Position numbers and translations under genes: made by a program
Shown here: one piece after another, positions 21,480 through 32,279 of the stretch
How positions within the stretch are numbered: the first letter of the stretch is position 1
Layout of the letters: every line of letters starts with the position of its first letter
NCBI GenBank assembly: GCA_039583875.1
Contig: CM077166.1
Span: 81,218,564-81,282,563, forward strand
Source of the DNA: Platanthera guangdongensis
Taxonomy: Eukaryota > Streptophyta > Magnoliopsida > Asparagales > Orchidaceae
Length of the DNA stretch: 64,000 nt
Reading direction: 5' to 3'
Notes under the pieces: model-generated
Seen by the model: the letters and a program-made list of their open reading frames with translations, nothing else
Told to the model about the DNA's origin: nothing
The model's database searches: none

Positions 21480-23783
21480 TGTAACGCCCCGAAACTCAAA
21501 GGAGCGAAGGGGGACGTTTTGGGCCAGTTTGGGTTCTGGCTGCAGGCACACGGCCGGGGACACGGGCGTGTCCCAGGGCGTGTCAAGCGTGTGTCGACAC
21601 TTAGCCGCGACGTCGTCGAGATTTTCTCGACGATTCGCTGAGAATGGGCACACGGCCTGCGACACGAGCGTGTCGCAGGGCGTGTCGACCCGTGTCGACA
21701 CTTAGCCGCGGAGTCGTCGAGTTATACTCGACGATTCGTCGAGAATGGGCACACGGCTCGCGACACGGGCGTGTCGCAGGGCGTGTCGACCCGTATCGAC
21801 GATCGTCCCGGGGAGTCGTCGAGATTCGCTCGACGATCATCGAGACAAGGCACACGGCCTAGGACACGGGCGTGTCCGAGGCCGTGTCATCAAGTCGTCA
21901 ATCTTCACGCGACGAAATGTCGAGACCGTGTACACGGCCTGGGGTCCAGGCGTGTCAAAGTGACACGGGCACGGACACGGGCGTGTCCTAGAACCCGTGC
22001 AGTGCTCGGGTTGAAAAAGGGGAAAAATCATGGGGTACACGGCCGGCCTCACAGCCGTGTCAGGTGGAATACGGGCGTGTCAGCTCGAACACGGGCGTGT
22101 TCGATACCCGTGTGAGGTTCCAAGTGATTCGATTTTGACGGCGAATGAGGCACACGGCCCTGGACACGGGCATGTGCCAGGCCGTGTTCGGTCCAGATTG
22201 GGCATTTCAGCCCCGAATCAAAGCCGTTCGTTTCCTTGTTTTGAGATCCAACGGCTGGGGGATGTTCCTGAAGGGATATACCCGTGGATTGACTTAGAAA
22301 TCCATCACTTTTCATACCTTATCTCTTTCCAAATCCTTAGAGAAAGAGGAAAACCAAGGGAGGAAGAAGAGCTAGATCCCGCCATTGGAGGAGCTTCGGA
22401 GCTCCGAATCGCGAGCCGACCCCGGATCCACGGAGGCAACGCTAGTACGGTGGTTTTCATCCGATTACTTTTCAATGGCGCCAAAGAGGAACTCAAGGGT
22501 AACGATCCTCATCTTGAGCATGAATAGCTCTCTTTCTTAGCATAGGAAGCCCGCTCCCGCGAGTTTGCGGAGAGTTGGAGGCATTCCTTCGGGTAGATAT
22601 GTAAAGTCCCCGTTGTTTAGAGTCCGTATGCGAGATCGGACGTAGGCATGATGTGTGAAGCCTACCCGGACATGTAGGTCTGGATCGGTGATGTTGCATT
22701 GCATAAGGCCGGAGAAGACTCCGAGCTATTGGTTGTTTTTCGGGTTTTCTACGCGGTAGATTGCAGCAGGGAGCCTTGGGGACTAACCCAAAGGTGCACC
22801 CGGAAAACTGGGCGGATACGAGATCTTGCCAACTTGGTGGCCTGAGAGCCAACTTGAACATAACAGGGTTATGTGACTTGCGATAGAATGGGACTCGGTG
22901 AAAGTTTGACCCGCGCAAATGGCTTAAATTGTCGTTGCGATGTGAGCACGGGTTAGATGGAACCGTACCCGCTTTATGTCGTTCGGTTAAAGAGACCTAA
23001 GGTTACGTGGCACTTGCCGTTGGCATAGATGTGAGTCTTCGGCGGTCAATGGCTTAAATTGATGTGACCCATGCCAAGAAGACAAATTGCTCATAGGTTT
23101 GGCCGTCTAAGTGGCGGTGGTGAGTCCGGAATGTTAATGGCTTTAATTGACGTGACATCGACCGGTTCACCGAGAATGTGCCCTGAGTGCACGGGGCGCG
23201 TGGCCGTACGAGCCAACGTCTGTGATGTTATGGCTATGGTTATAGATTACTCGCTTATGCTAATGAAATGCAGGGAAGGAGCATCGCCGCCCCGAGTTGG
23301 GGGCGGGATCGTTATAATTTGGTCAGCATTGCTGACCGTTGCCTTGTTTTGCCACCGTGCGGTGGTTTGTTGCTTGCAGGTGCAGCTGGACTAAGCGGTC
23401 AATAGTGGGCTAAAGCCCTTTTTGCGAAGCCGGCCCTCGAAGGCCCAAGTAGAAGTGTTTACTGTTTTATTCATGTATGACCGGCCTGCGCGCCGTGGTT
23501 TGTAAAACATGTAATATTCAAGTGAAACATTTTGTAAGGCCTTAAGGCTTGTTTTGAGTATTTTGTATAACATTCTTATTTTGTATTAGTGGACATTCAT
23601 GCTGGTATGCTGGGTTCTTGTTTACAACCTTTATAAACTGCTTCCGCTAGAATGCTTTGTGTAGGACGTTGAGATTGGTTGGATGGTTTCCATAAGTAAC
23701 CACCCGGTCTGTCTGTGGTATATGGCGTCGGGCCCCGGCCGGACCTACTGCTATATGCTATGCGACGGATAGGGGGTGTTACA
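21480..23783 (+). repeat. 3' LTR of element B (2304 bp)
   Basis: TGTAACGCC...GGGTGTTACA. Same length as the 5' LTR, with only scattered substitutions in the stretches compared (about five in the first 200 bp). Ends at the duplicated GATGT. Confidence 0.92.
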
Positions 23784-24538
23784 GATGTTGCATTGCATAA
23801 TGCCGGAGAAGACTCCGTGCTATTGGTTGTTTTTCGGGTTTTCTACGCGGTAGATTGCAGCAGGGAGCCTTGGGGACTAACCCAAAGGTGCACCCGGAAA
23901 ATTGGGCGGATACGAGATCTTGCCAACTTGATGGCTTGAGAGCCAACTTGAACATAACCGGGTTATGTGACTTGTCATGGAAATGGGACTCGGTGGAAGT
24001 TTGACCCACACAAATGGCTTAAATTGTCGTTGCGATGTGAGCACGGGTTAGATGGAACCGTACCCATTCTATGTCGTTCAGTTAAAGAGACCTAAAGGCA
24101 CGTGACACTTACCGTTGGCATAGATTAGGGTATTCGGCGGTCAATGACTTAAATTGTCGTAACCCAGGCCAGGAAGATGAATTGCTCATAGGTTTGGCCG
24201 TCCAAGTGGCGGTGGTGAGTCCGGAATGTCTATGGCTTTAATTGACGTGACATCGACCGGTTCACCGAGAATGTGCCCTGAGAGCACGGGGCGTGTGGCC
24301 GTGCGAGCCAACGTCTGTGATGTATTGGCTATTGATATAAATTGCTCGCTTATGCTAATGAAATGCAGGGAAGGAGCATCGCCGCCCCGAGTTGGGGGCG
24401 GGATCGTTATAATTTGGTCAGCATTGCTGACCGTTGCCTTGTTTTGCCACCGTGCGGTGGTTTGTTGCTTGCAGGTGCAGCTGGACCAAGCGGTCAATAG
24501 CGGGCTAAAGCCCGATTGCGAAGCCGGCCCTTGAAGGC
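23784..24538 (+). repeat. 3' LTR of element A, segment 2
   Basis: Begins with the duplicated GATGT and continues A's LTR (GCATTGCATAATGCC...) to TTGAAGGC, where element C is inserted. Confidence 0.9.
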
Positions 24539-24883
24539 TGTTAGAAAGTAGAGACAAGAAGCGAAAAGTAGAGAACAAGCGAATAAACTTTTGAATAATT
24601 GAAATTTTATTATCCAAAAAAGATATCTATTACAAAGGTATGCCCTCCCTTATATAGAATGGAGGAGAGATGAGAGAATACAAATAAGAGATGTGGGACT
24701 AAAATTTACAGGACTAGGCGGACTATACAAAACAAACCGCACAGGCCGCGCGGTTAGACAGCAGGGCTAACCGCACGGCTACCACCAGAGAGGAAGAGAG
24801 ACCGCCAGGGTAGACCGCCAGACCGTCCGGTCTCCAAGCCGGCTGAGACAAACCGCCAGACCGCGCGGTCTTCAACTTCAACA
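24539..24883 (-). repeat. 3' LTR of element C, with TATA box
   Basis: 345 bp, plus-strand TGTTAGAAAG...CTTCAACA. A minus-strand TATATAA lies at 24656-24650. The segment 24735-24880 is rich in CCGCGCGG-like words. Next to it, CTCCCCCTCAAGC (24884-24896) is the polypurine tract in reverse complement. Confidence 0.9.
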
Positions 24884-24890
24884 CTCCCCC

Positions 24891-27800
24891 TCAAGCTGGA
24901 GCATATATATCGATCATGCCCAGCTTGTCGCAGATGTGGAAAAAGGAAGCGGACACCGGCTTGGTGAAGACATCTGCCAACTCGTTGTCGGAAGTGACAA
25001 ATGGAGTGCAGATCTGTTTCTTCAATATTTCTTCCCGAATAAAATGACAGTCGACTTCTATGTGTTTTGTTCTCTCATGAAAGACCGGATTTTTGGAAAT
25101 GTGTATCGCGGCCTTATTGTCACAGAACATAGGAAGAGGATAGTTGTAAACCTCTCCTAAGTCAAGCATGAGAGCCCGCAACCACTTCAACTCACATGTA
25201 GTCGATGCCATGCTGCGATATTCCGCCTCTGCACTAGACCTGGAAACGACAGACTGTTTCTTGCTCTTCCAACTCACAAGATTACCTCCAACAAATGTGC
25301 AGAAACCTGAAGTCGACTTGCGGTCCACTTTGTCATCCGCATAGCTTGAATCAGAGTAAGCTTCAACCCTTAGGTGACCATTTTTCTGAAATAGGAGACC
25401 TTTCCCTGGAGCAGCTTTAATATACTCTAATATTCTCATAGCAGATTGTAGATGACACTCCCTCGGAGCTTGCATGAACTGGCTCACTTTGCCAACAGCA
25501 TAAGAGATGTCGGGTCTGGTTACCGTGAGATATATGAGCTTGCCCACCAGACGCCGGTATCTCGTAAGATCAGAGAGAAGAGGTGAGTTATCTGTCCAAG
25601 TTTTGTCTTCTCCAGCAGCCATAGGACAACGAGCAGGTTTAGCACCAGTGAGTCCTGCCTCCTTCAAAAGATCAAGAGCATACTTCCTTTGTGAAAGGAC
25701 CATGGAGTTGGGTTTTCTAGAGATTTCAATCCCCAGAAAGTATTTTGGGGAGCCCATATCCTTTGTGACCAGATGGTGACGAAGGTGTTTCTTGGTCATC
25801 AATACCCCATCCTGGTCATCGCCAGTAAGAAGAATGTCATCAACATAAACCGCAAGAACAACAAGACCAGATGCGGTTTTCCGAACAAACAAGGAGTGAT
25901 CTGCTGAGCTTCTTGTAAAACCAATGGCCGCAACAATGCTACTAAACTTGTCAAACCAGGCACGAGGACTCTGCTTGAGGCCATAGATAGCCTTCTTTAG
26001 CCGGCATACCCTTGTCTCCCCCTGAGCAACATACCCAGGAGGTTGCTCCATGTAAACATCTTCCTGCAGATCGCCATAGAGGAAGGCATTCTTAACATCG
26101 AGCTGCGAGATGGGCCAATCCCGGTTGACAGCCGCAGAGAGAAGAACCCGAATAGTGCTGAGGCGAGCCACGGGAGAGAAAGTGTCAAAGTAATCAAGCC
26201 CATAAGTTTGGGTAAAACCCTTGGCAACCAGGCGAGCCTTATAACGATCCACACTGCCATCCGGGAGAAACTTTACCACGAAGACCCATCGACAACCAAC
26301 AATATCTGTGCCGTAAGGAGGAGGAACAAGGGTCCAGGTACCCCGTTCAGTCAGAGTAGCAATCTCCTCATCCATGGCAGCTTTCCAATGAGGAATAGTA
26401 AGGGCCTCCTGATAGGAACGGGGGGTGGTAGTAGCGGAGATAGCCAGAGCAAAAGCTCTGCGAGACGGGGTAAGACGATCATAGGAAACAACTGCAGCAA
26501 GCGGGTGTTGGGTACATGCCCGAACCCCCTTGCGAAGAGCAATAGGGAGATCCAGGTCAACAGGGGCCTCAGTATCCAGAGTATCCGTGGTGGAGAGAGC
26601 TGGCCCGGGAGCAGAGAGAGATGGCAGCGGAGTGGAGGGAGAAAGCGGAGTAGAGGGTGGAGATGGTGGAGGTGGTGGAGATGGTGGAGATGGTGGAGAT
26701 GGCGGAACATCAAGCAGAGGGGAGGGATGGGTTGGTAGGAAAAGTAGGAGCAGGAGGAGGAGAGGAGGAAGCGGGAGAGAAGTAAGAGACATTGTCGAAG
26801 AAGGTGACATCCGCAGAGACAAATTGCTTGCGGGTAACGGGATCAAAGCAACAATAACCTTTCTGAGTGGGAGAGTAGCCCAGAAAGACACATTTGGTGG
26901 CACGTGGTGAGAGTTTATCACGGGTGGCAGCGGGAGAGTGCACAAAGGCGGTGCACCCAAAGATGTGTAGAGGAAGAGGAAAGGGATCCTTGTCCGGATA
27001 AAGAATGGAGAAGGGGGTAGCACCGTGGAGAACTGTGGAGGGAAGGCGATTGATGATATAGCAGGAGAGGAGGACAGCATATCCCCAATAGGAGCGAGGA
27101 ACATGCATTTGAGTCATCATAGTGCGAGCGACATCAAGGAGGTGACGGTTTTTGCGTTCCGCCACCCCATTTTGTTGTGAGGTGTAGACACAGCTGGTTT
27201 GACGAATGACACCATGGTGAATACAAAAGGATGAGAAGTCGTGGCTAAGATACTCCTTGGCATTGTCAGAACGAAGGAGTTTAATAGATGTAGCGAACTG
27301 AGTCTTAACCATAGAATAAAAGGAGGTCCAAACAGAGAACAGCTCGGAGCGATCTTTGAGAAGATATACCCACGTACAGCGAGAGAAATCATCAATGAAG
27401 GTGACAAAGTAGGAACTACCCCGACCGATGGTGAGGTTAGGAGCGGGACCCCATATGTCGGAGTGAACGAGGTCGAATGGACGGGAAGAGCCCCGACTCT
27501 GCGTCTGAGCGGTGATGTTTGCCAAGTTGACAAGCATCACAGTTGAGAGGAGGATGATGAGGAGGGAGGTGCGGCAGGAACTGTCGTAGAATGCGGGGAG
27601 GAGCATGTCCAAGGCGAAGATGCCATTGGAGAAGATCTGTAGAGGAGGAGGAGAAGGCGGATAGAGCAGAAACGTTGTCGAGGAAGTAGAGGCCACCACT
27701 CTCTGTCCCGGTAGCAATCGTCCGTTGGGAGTCCGGATCCTGAAAAGTGCAAGAGGTAGGGGTGAATAGGACAGAACACCGTAGTTGCTTGCATAAAGAA

Positions 27801-28090
27801 GTAACCGATAGTAAATTGCACGGAAACTTGGGCACATAGAGGGTATCAGCCAAGCAGAGAGATGGAGTGACGGGAACCAGGCCCGTCCCATGGACCGGGG
27901 AGGGAGATCCATCAGCAACAATAACCGGGGGCAACTGAGCATGTGTGTCAAGAAGAGAGAAACAGTGAGGATTGCCTGTCATATGATTTGTGGCGCCAGA
28001 GTCTATTAGCCATCTTCCGCGAGTAACAACATGAGCACTACCAGAAGAGGTTACTACAGAGGCGGACAGGCCGGAGGATGGGAAAGCCAT
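24891..28090 (-). pseudogene. Element C pol: protease, integrase, RT, RNase H
   Basis: From 28090 on the minus strand: the protease motif WLIDSGATNHMTG, then the GAG-pre-integrase CDACQLGKHHRS. A frameshift near 27500 moves to the frame with integrase residues Asp in VHSDIWGP, Asp in LRSDNAKEY and Glu in QQNGVAERKNRH, all three intact. A second frameshift near 26750 lies in a Pro-rich linker encoded by an unstable TCC/ACC microsatellite (26657-26715). The last piece (to 24891) holds RT from EIATLTERGTWTLV, the QLDVKNAFLYGDL block, catalytic YVDDILL, and RNase H with YSDSSYADD, SSAEAEY and FCDNKAA. Two frameshifts, both plausibly recent, are the only breaks seen. Confidence 0.88.
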
Positions 28091-28719
28091 GGAAGCAAGA
28101 GAGGAGCAAACCGCGACGATAAGAACAAGCCGCGAGAAGAGAAAAGAGCACCAAGCCGGGCGAACAGAAAACAGGTCGGGCGGCTAGAAAGACCGCTACC
28201 AAGAAGCAGAGCAAAGCAGAGGGAAAGAAGTCGCACGGCCTGAAAAAGTTGGGCGAACAGAGGAGAACAAGTCGCACGGAAAAAGAGGAAGCCGGGCGAC
28301 TAGCAAGCAGGAGCGGGTGACCGCGACCAAGATGCGGGTGAGAAAGGAACAACCCGCACGGTCAGGCAGATCACAGCAGCTGCTAGAAAACGGTCAAAGG
28401 CACAGCGGGGAAGAGGTCGCGCGGACTGAAAAGGCCGAGCGAACAGAAGAGAGGAGAAGAGCCGGCGATCGCGACCAAGATGCGGGTGAGAAAGGAACAA
28501 CCCGCACGGTCAGGCAGATCACAGCAGCAAACCGCGAGTAGAGAGACAACACACGCGGACAGAGACAGACCGCAACGACTAGGAAGACGGAGCGGCAAGA
28601 AAGAACAAGGAGCGCGGCGACAAGGAAACAGGTCGCTGCGACAAAGAGCAGTAGGAGAAGAGAACCAAGAAGAAGCAAGCCGCGCGAACAGGGCAGCGGA
28701 CAGAAACAAGCCGCGCGGA
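28091..28719. repeat. GC-rich, purine-biased region in place of gag in element C
   Basis: Between the protease start and the 5' LTR, where ~1 kb of leader and gag is expected, lie 629 bp of plus-strand purine-rich sequence. It is built from recurring words (CCGCGCGG, GAACAG, GACAAG, AACCCGCACGG). A 59-bp block starting CGCGACCAAGATGCGG occurs twice (about 28322-28380 and 28471-28529). No gag domain, zinc knuckle or primer-binding site is seen. The composition resembles the end of the element's own LTR, so it may have arisen by amplification of LTR/leader sequence. Confidence 0.7.
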
Positions 28720-29079
28720 TAGAAAGTAGAGACAAGAAGCGAAAAGTAGAGAACAAGCGAATAGTAGAGAACAAGCGAATAAACTTTTGAATAATTGAAA
28801 TTTTATTATCCAAAAAAGATATCTATTACAAAGGTATGCCCTCCCTTATATAGAATGGAGGAGAGATGAGAGAATACAAATAAGAGATGTGGGACTAAAA
28901 TTTACAGGACTAGGCGGACTATACAAAACAAACCGCACAGGCCGCGCGGTTAGACAGCAGGGCTAACCGCACGGCTACCACCAGAGAGGAAGAGAGACCG
29001 CCAGGGTAGACCGCCAGACCGTCCGGTCTCCAAGCCGGCTGAGACAAACCGCCAGACCGCGCGGTCTTCAACTTCAACA
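28720..29079 (-). repeat. 5' LTR of element C (360 bp)
   Basis: Matches the 3' LTR from TAGAAAGTAGAGAC. It carries an extra ~18-bp tandem duplication (GTAGAGAACAAGCGAATA) and lacks the terminal TGT at its inner end. Outer end CTTCAACA abuts the duplicated AAGGC. Confidence 0.88.
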
Positions 29080-29423
29080 AAGGCCTAAGTTGGAAATGTT
29101 TACTGCTGTATTCATGTGTGACCGGCCTGCGTGCCGTGGTTTGTAAAACATGTAATTGGAAGTGAAACATTTTGTAAGGCCTTAAGTCTTATTTTGGGTA
29201 TTTTGTAATAACATTCCTATTTTGTATTAGTGGACATTCGTGCTTTAATGTTGGGTTCTTTGTTACAACTTTTTAAACTGCTTCCGCTAGAATGCTCTGT
29301 GTAGGACGTTGAGATTGGTTGGATGGTTTCCATAAGTAACCACCCGGTCTGTCTGTGGCATACGGCGTCGGGCCCCGGTCGGACCTACTGCTATATGTTA
29401 TGTGACGGATAGGGGGTGTTATA
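29080..29423 (+). repeat. 3' LTR of element A, segment 3 (end)
   Basis: AAGGCCTAAGTTGG to GTGTTATA (canonical TTACA with one substitution). Ends at GCGGG, the right-hand target copy. The three segments add to ~2.31 kb, matching an LTR of this family. Confidence 0.88.
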
Positions 29424-29521
29424 GCGGGGACTTCCCAGGAGGTCACCCATCCCAGTACTACTCCAGCCCGAGCACGCTTAACTATGGAGTTCTTTCAACT
29501 CTCATCACCAATTGAGCTGCA
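29424..29521 (-). repeat. Cassandra-type LTR, right part after element A
   Basis: GCGGG (target copy), then the remaining 93 bp of the LTR interrupted at 6155, including the rest of the 5S-like core in antisense, ending GAGCTGCA. It meets an oppositely oriented copy at the shared TGCA (29518-29521). Confidence 0.8.
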
Positions 29522-29778
29522 GCTCAATTGGTGATGAGAGTTGAAAGAACTCCATAGTTAAGCGTGCTCGGGCTGGAGTAGTACTGGGATGGGTGACCTC
29601 CTGGGAAGTCCCCGTAGTGCGGGCTTGACTATCGAGTTTGCCTCATCAAAGGGAGGTTGTGGCCACCAACAACCCGCCCGTGGAGGGAGAGGGGTTGGGG
29701 TGCTTGGGCTGCAGCCCGGTAGCGACGCCTAGAGCGGAGCCGTGACGCTGTCACGTTGGATCAGCTAGGGTCGTTACA
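29518..29778 (+). repeat. Complete Cassandra-type LTR (261 bp) with 5S rRNA-like core
   Basis: TGCAGCTCAATTGG...GGGTCGTTACA. The 5S-like stretch is about 29547-29611 and retains the pol III type 1 internal elements: box A AGTTAAGCGTGCT, the intermediate element, and box C GGATGGGTGACC. With the antisense segment before it, it forms a perfect or nearly perfect inverted repeat of ~90-bp arms centred on AGCTGCAGCT. No primer-binding site or internal region follows. Confidence 0.78.
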
Positions 29779-29913
29779 GAATAAGAGTTAGAACAAGCCA
29801 ACCAATTGATCTTTACGAATGCCCCTACAAAGGATGATGTCGCCTCCCTTTTGCACGGAACTGGATTTGCCGCGCGGCTTCTTCTTCCTTCAGATCCGGT
29901 GAATGGTGGATTT
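29779..29913. other. Flanking sequence duplicated at 31817-31951
   Basis: About 135 bp beginning GAATAAGAGTTAGAAC, repeated almost exactly after the second Cassandra copy. No gene recognised. It ends abruptly at GGATTT, where B-type LTR sequence starts. Confidence 0.75.
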
Positions 29914-30367
29914 GCTGACCGTTGCCTTGTTTTTCCACCGTGCGGTGGTTTGTTGCTTGCAGGTGTAGCTGGACCAAGCGGTCAATAGCGGGCTAAAGCC
30001 CTTTTTGCGAAGCCGGCCCTCGAAGGCCCAAGTAGAAGTGTTTACTGTTTTATTCATGTATGACCGGCCTGCGCGCCGTGGTTTGTAAACACATGTAATA
30101 TTCAAGTGAAACATTTTGTAAGGCCTTAAGGCTTGTTTTGAGTATTTTGTATAACATTCCTATTTTGTATTAGTGGACATTCATGCTGGTATGCTGGGTT
30201 CTTGTTTACAACCTTTATAAACTACTTCCGCTAGAATGCTCTGTGTAGGATGTTGAGATTGGTTGGATGGTTTCCATAAGTAACCACCTGGTCTGTCTGT
30301 GGTATATGGCGTCGGGCCCCGGCCGGACCTACTGCTATATGCTATGCGACGGATAGGGGGTGTTACA
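29914..30367 (+). repeat. Truncated element-B-type LTR end
   Basis: GCTGACCGTTGCC...GGGTGTTACA corresponds to the last ~450 bp of B's 3' LTR (from about 23330), including the B-specific AAAGCCCTTTTTGCG. It is followed by GATGT (30368-30372), exactly as at B's right end, showing it is a duplicated copy of that junction. Confidence 0.88.
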
Positions 30368-31461
30368 GATGTTGCATTGCATAATGCCGGAGAAGACTCC
30401 GTGCTATTGGTTGTTTTTCGGGTTTTCTACGCGGTAGATTGCAGCAGGGAGCCTTGGGGACTAACCCAAAGGTGCACCCGGAAAACTGGGCGGATACGAG
30501 ATCTTGCCAACTTGGTGGCTTGAGAGCCAACTTGAACATAACCGGGTTATATGACTTGTGATGGAAATGGGACTCGGCGGAAGTTTGACCCGCACAAATG
30601 GCTTAAATTGCCGTTGCGATGTGAGCACGGGTTAGATGGAACCGTACCCATTCTATGTCGTTCGGTTAAAGAGACCTAAAGGCACGTGGCACTTACCGTT
30701 GGCATAGATTAGGGTATTCGGCGGTCAATGGCTTAAATTGTCGTGACCCAGGCCAGGAAGACGAATTGCTCATAGGTTTGGCCGTCCAAGTGGCGGTGGT
30801 GAGTCCGGAATGTCTATGGCTTTAATTGACGTGACATCGACCGGTTCACCGAGAATGTGCCCTGAGAGCACGGGGCGTGTGGCCGTGCGAGCCAACGTCT
30901 GTGATGTATTGGCTATTGATATAAATTGCTCGCTTATGCTAATGAAATGCAGGGAAGGAGCATCGTCGCCCCGAGTTGGGGGCGGGATCGTTATAATTTG
31001 GTCAGCATTGGTGACCGTTGCCTTGTTTTGTCACCGTGTGGTGGTTTGTTGCTTGCAGGTGCAGCTGGACCAAGCGGTCAATAGCGGGCTAAAGCCCGAT
31101 TGCGAAGCCGGCCCTTGAAGGCCTAAGTTGGAAATGTTTACTGCTTTATTCATGTGTGACCGGCCTGCGTGCCGTGGTTTGTAAAACATGTAATTGAAAG
31201 TGAAACATTTTGTAAGGCCTTAAGGCTTATTTTGGGTATTTTGTAATAACATTCCTATTTTGTATTAGTGGACATTCGTGCTTTAATGCTGGGTTCTTTG
31301 TTACAACTTTTTAAACTGCTTCCGCTAGAATGCTCTGTGTAGGACGTTGAGATTGGTTGGATGGTTTCCATAAGTAACCACCCGGTCTGTCTGTGGCATA
31401 CGGCGTCGGGCCCCGGCCGGACCTACTGCTATATGCTATGTGACGGATAGGGGGTGTTACA
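30368..31461 (+). repeat. Duplicated tail of element A's 3' LTR, without element C
   Basis: Same as 23784-24538 plus 29085-29423 but uninterrupted: at 31118-31122 a single AAGGC is present and element C is absent. Ends TGTTACA, then ATGGG (a variant of A's target). Confidence 0.9.
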
Positions 31462-31559
31462 ATGGGGACTTCCCAGGAGGTCACCCATCCCAGTACTACT
31501 CCAGCCCGAGCACGTTTAACTATGGAGTTCTTTCAACTCTCATCACCAATTGAGCTGCA
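31462..31559 (-). repeat. Cassandra-type LTR partial, antisense (duplicate)
   Basis: Second copy of the 29424-29521 segment, ATGGGGACTTCC...GAGCTGCA, with 5S-like core in antisense and a few substitutions. Confidence 0.8.
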
Positions 31560-31816
31560 GCTCAATTGGTGATGAGAGTTGAAAGAACTCCATAGTTAAG
31601 CGTGCTCGGGCTGGAGTAGTACTGGGATGGGTGACCTCCTGGGAAGTCCCCGTAGTGTGGGCTTGACTATCGAGTTTGCCTCATCAAAGGGAGGCTGTGG
31701 CCACCAACAACCCGCCCGTGGAGGGAGAGGGGTTGGGGTGCTTGGGCTGCAGCCCGGTAGCGACGCCTAGAGCGGAGCCGTGACGCTGTCACGTTGGATC
31801 GGCTAGGGTCGTTACA
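31556..31816 (+). repeat. Complete Cassandra-type LTR (261 bp), duplicate
   Basis: Second copy of 29518-29778, also 261 bp, again inverted against the preceding segment. The 5S-like box A and box C are present. Confidence 0.8.
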
Positions 31817-32279
31817 GAATAAGAGTTAGAACAAGCCAACCAATTGATCTTTACGAATGCCCCTACAAAGGATGATGTCGCCTCCCTTTTGCACGGAACT
31901 GGATTTGCTGCGCGGATTCTTCTTCCTTCAGATCCGGTGAATGGTTGATTTCCGCCTCCTCCTATGCCCTAACTTCACTCCAAAGTAATCTCCATTTTCG
32001 CCTCCTTCAAATCTCCTTTTCTTCTCCCCTTATTGCTTGCCATAACTGTCATCTAAATCCCCACCGAAATTTCCCAAGAGACGCAACCTTCCATGTTTTC
32101 GTTCAGCGCCAAAATTCAAATTTCGGATTTCAATTTCGCCCCAGGTTGTTGCAACCTTGTTTTCCTGCGTGTTGCAACCACTGCGCCTGCGCCTGTCTTG
32201 CCAAACTGAAACTTTGTAGTTGCAACAAATTATTTGTGGACGTTACAACCTTTTTTTAGGCTATGAAGTTTTGGCAGAT
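31817..32279. other. Unassigned sequence right of the Cassandra copy
   Basis: The first ~135 bp repeat 29779-29913. The rest is C/T-rich, with no recognisable domain, RNA gene or repeat. A plus-strand open frame of 104 codons (31945-32259) matches nothing recognised and has no supporting signals. Confidence 0.5.

Larger units (their letters stand above)
14627..23783 (+). mobile_element. Element B: decayed Tekay-like chromovirus nested in A's 3' LTR
   Basis: A 9157-bp element with two LTRs of exactly 2304 bp and a perfect target duplication GATGT (14622-14626, 23784-23788). The intact target is present in A's 5' LTR (7423-7427). Coding regions are collinear with A but full of stops, frameshifts and deletions. 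The LTRs still differ only by scattered substitutions. It belongs to a sister subfamily of A: its LTRs have a distinct motif region and a GTGGATTGACTTAG segment that A lacks. Confidence 0.92.
24539..29079 (-). mobile_element. Element C: Ty1/copia element lacking gag, nested in A's 3' LTR
   Basis: A 4541-bp element with short LTRs (345 and 360 bp), TG...CA ends (TGTTAGAAAG...CTTCAACA) and a perfect target duplication AAGGC (24534-24538, 29080-29084). Uninterrupted versions of the target exist at 8173-8177 and 31118-31122. Gene order on the minus strand is protease, integrase, RT, RNase H, the Ty1/copia order. The short LTRs and compact size suggest an Ale/Hopscotch-like lineage, which is inference. 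It is the best preserved pol in the window, with all catalytic residues intact, but gag and a recognisable primer-binding site are missing. Confidence 0.9.
6156..29423 (+). mobile_element. Element A: Ty3/gypsy chromovirus (Tekay-like), host of nested insertions
   Basis: LTRs start TGTAACGCC and end TGTTACA/TGTTATA. Own length is about 9.56 kb after removing element B (14627-23783) and element C (24539-29079). Order is LTR, PBS, gag with one CCHC knuckle, protease, RT, RNase H, integrase, chromodomain, polypurine tract, LTR: the chromovirus order. Target duplication is ACGGG (6151-6155) versus GCGGG (29424-29428), one mismatch. It inserted in a Cassandra LTR. Pol carries one frameshift and one nonsense codon, so this copy is not autonomous. 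Confidence 0.9.

Noticed and set aside
26043..26738. 231-codon plus-strand ORF with Gly/Trp repeats
   Set aside because: Antisense shadow of element C's RT and its Pro-rich linker microsatellite.
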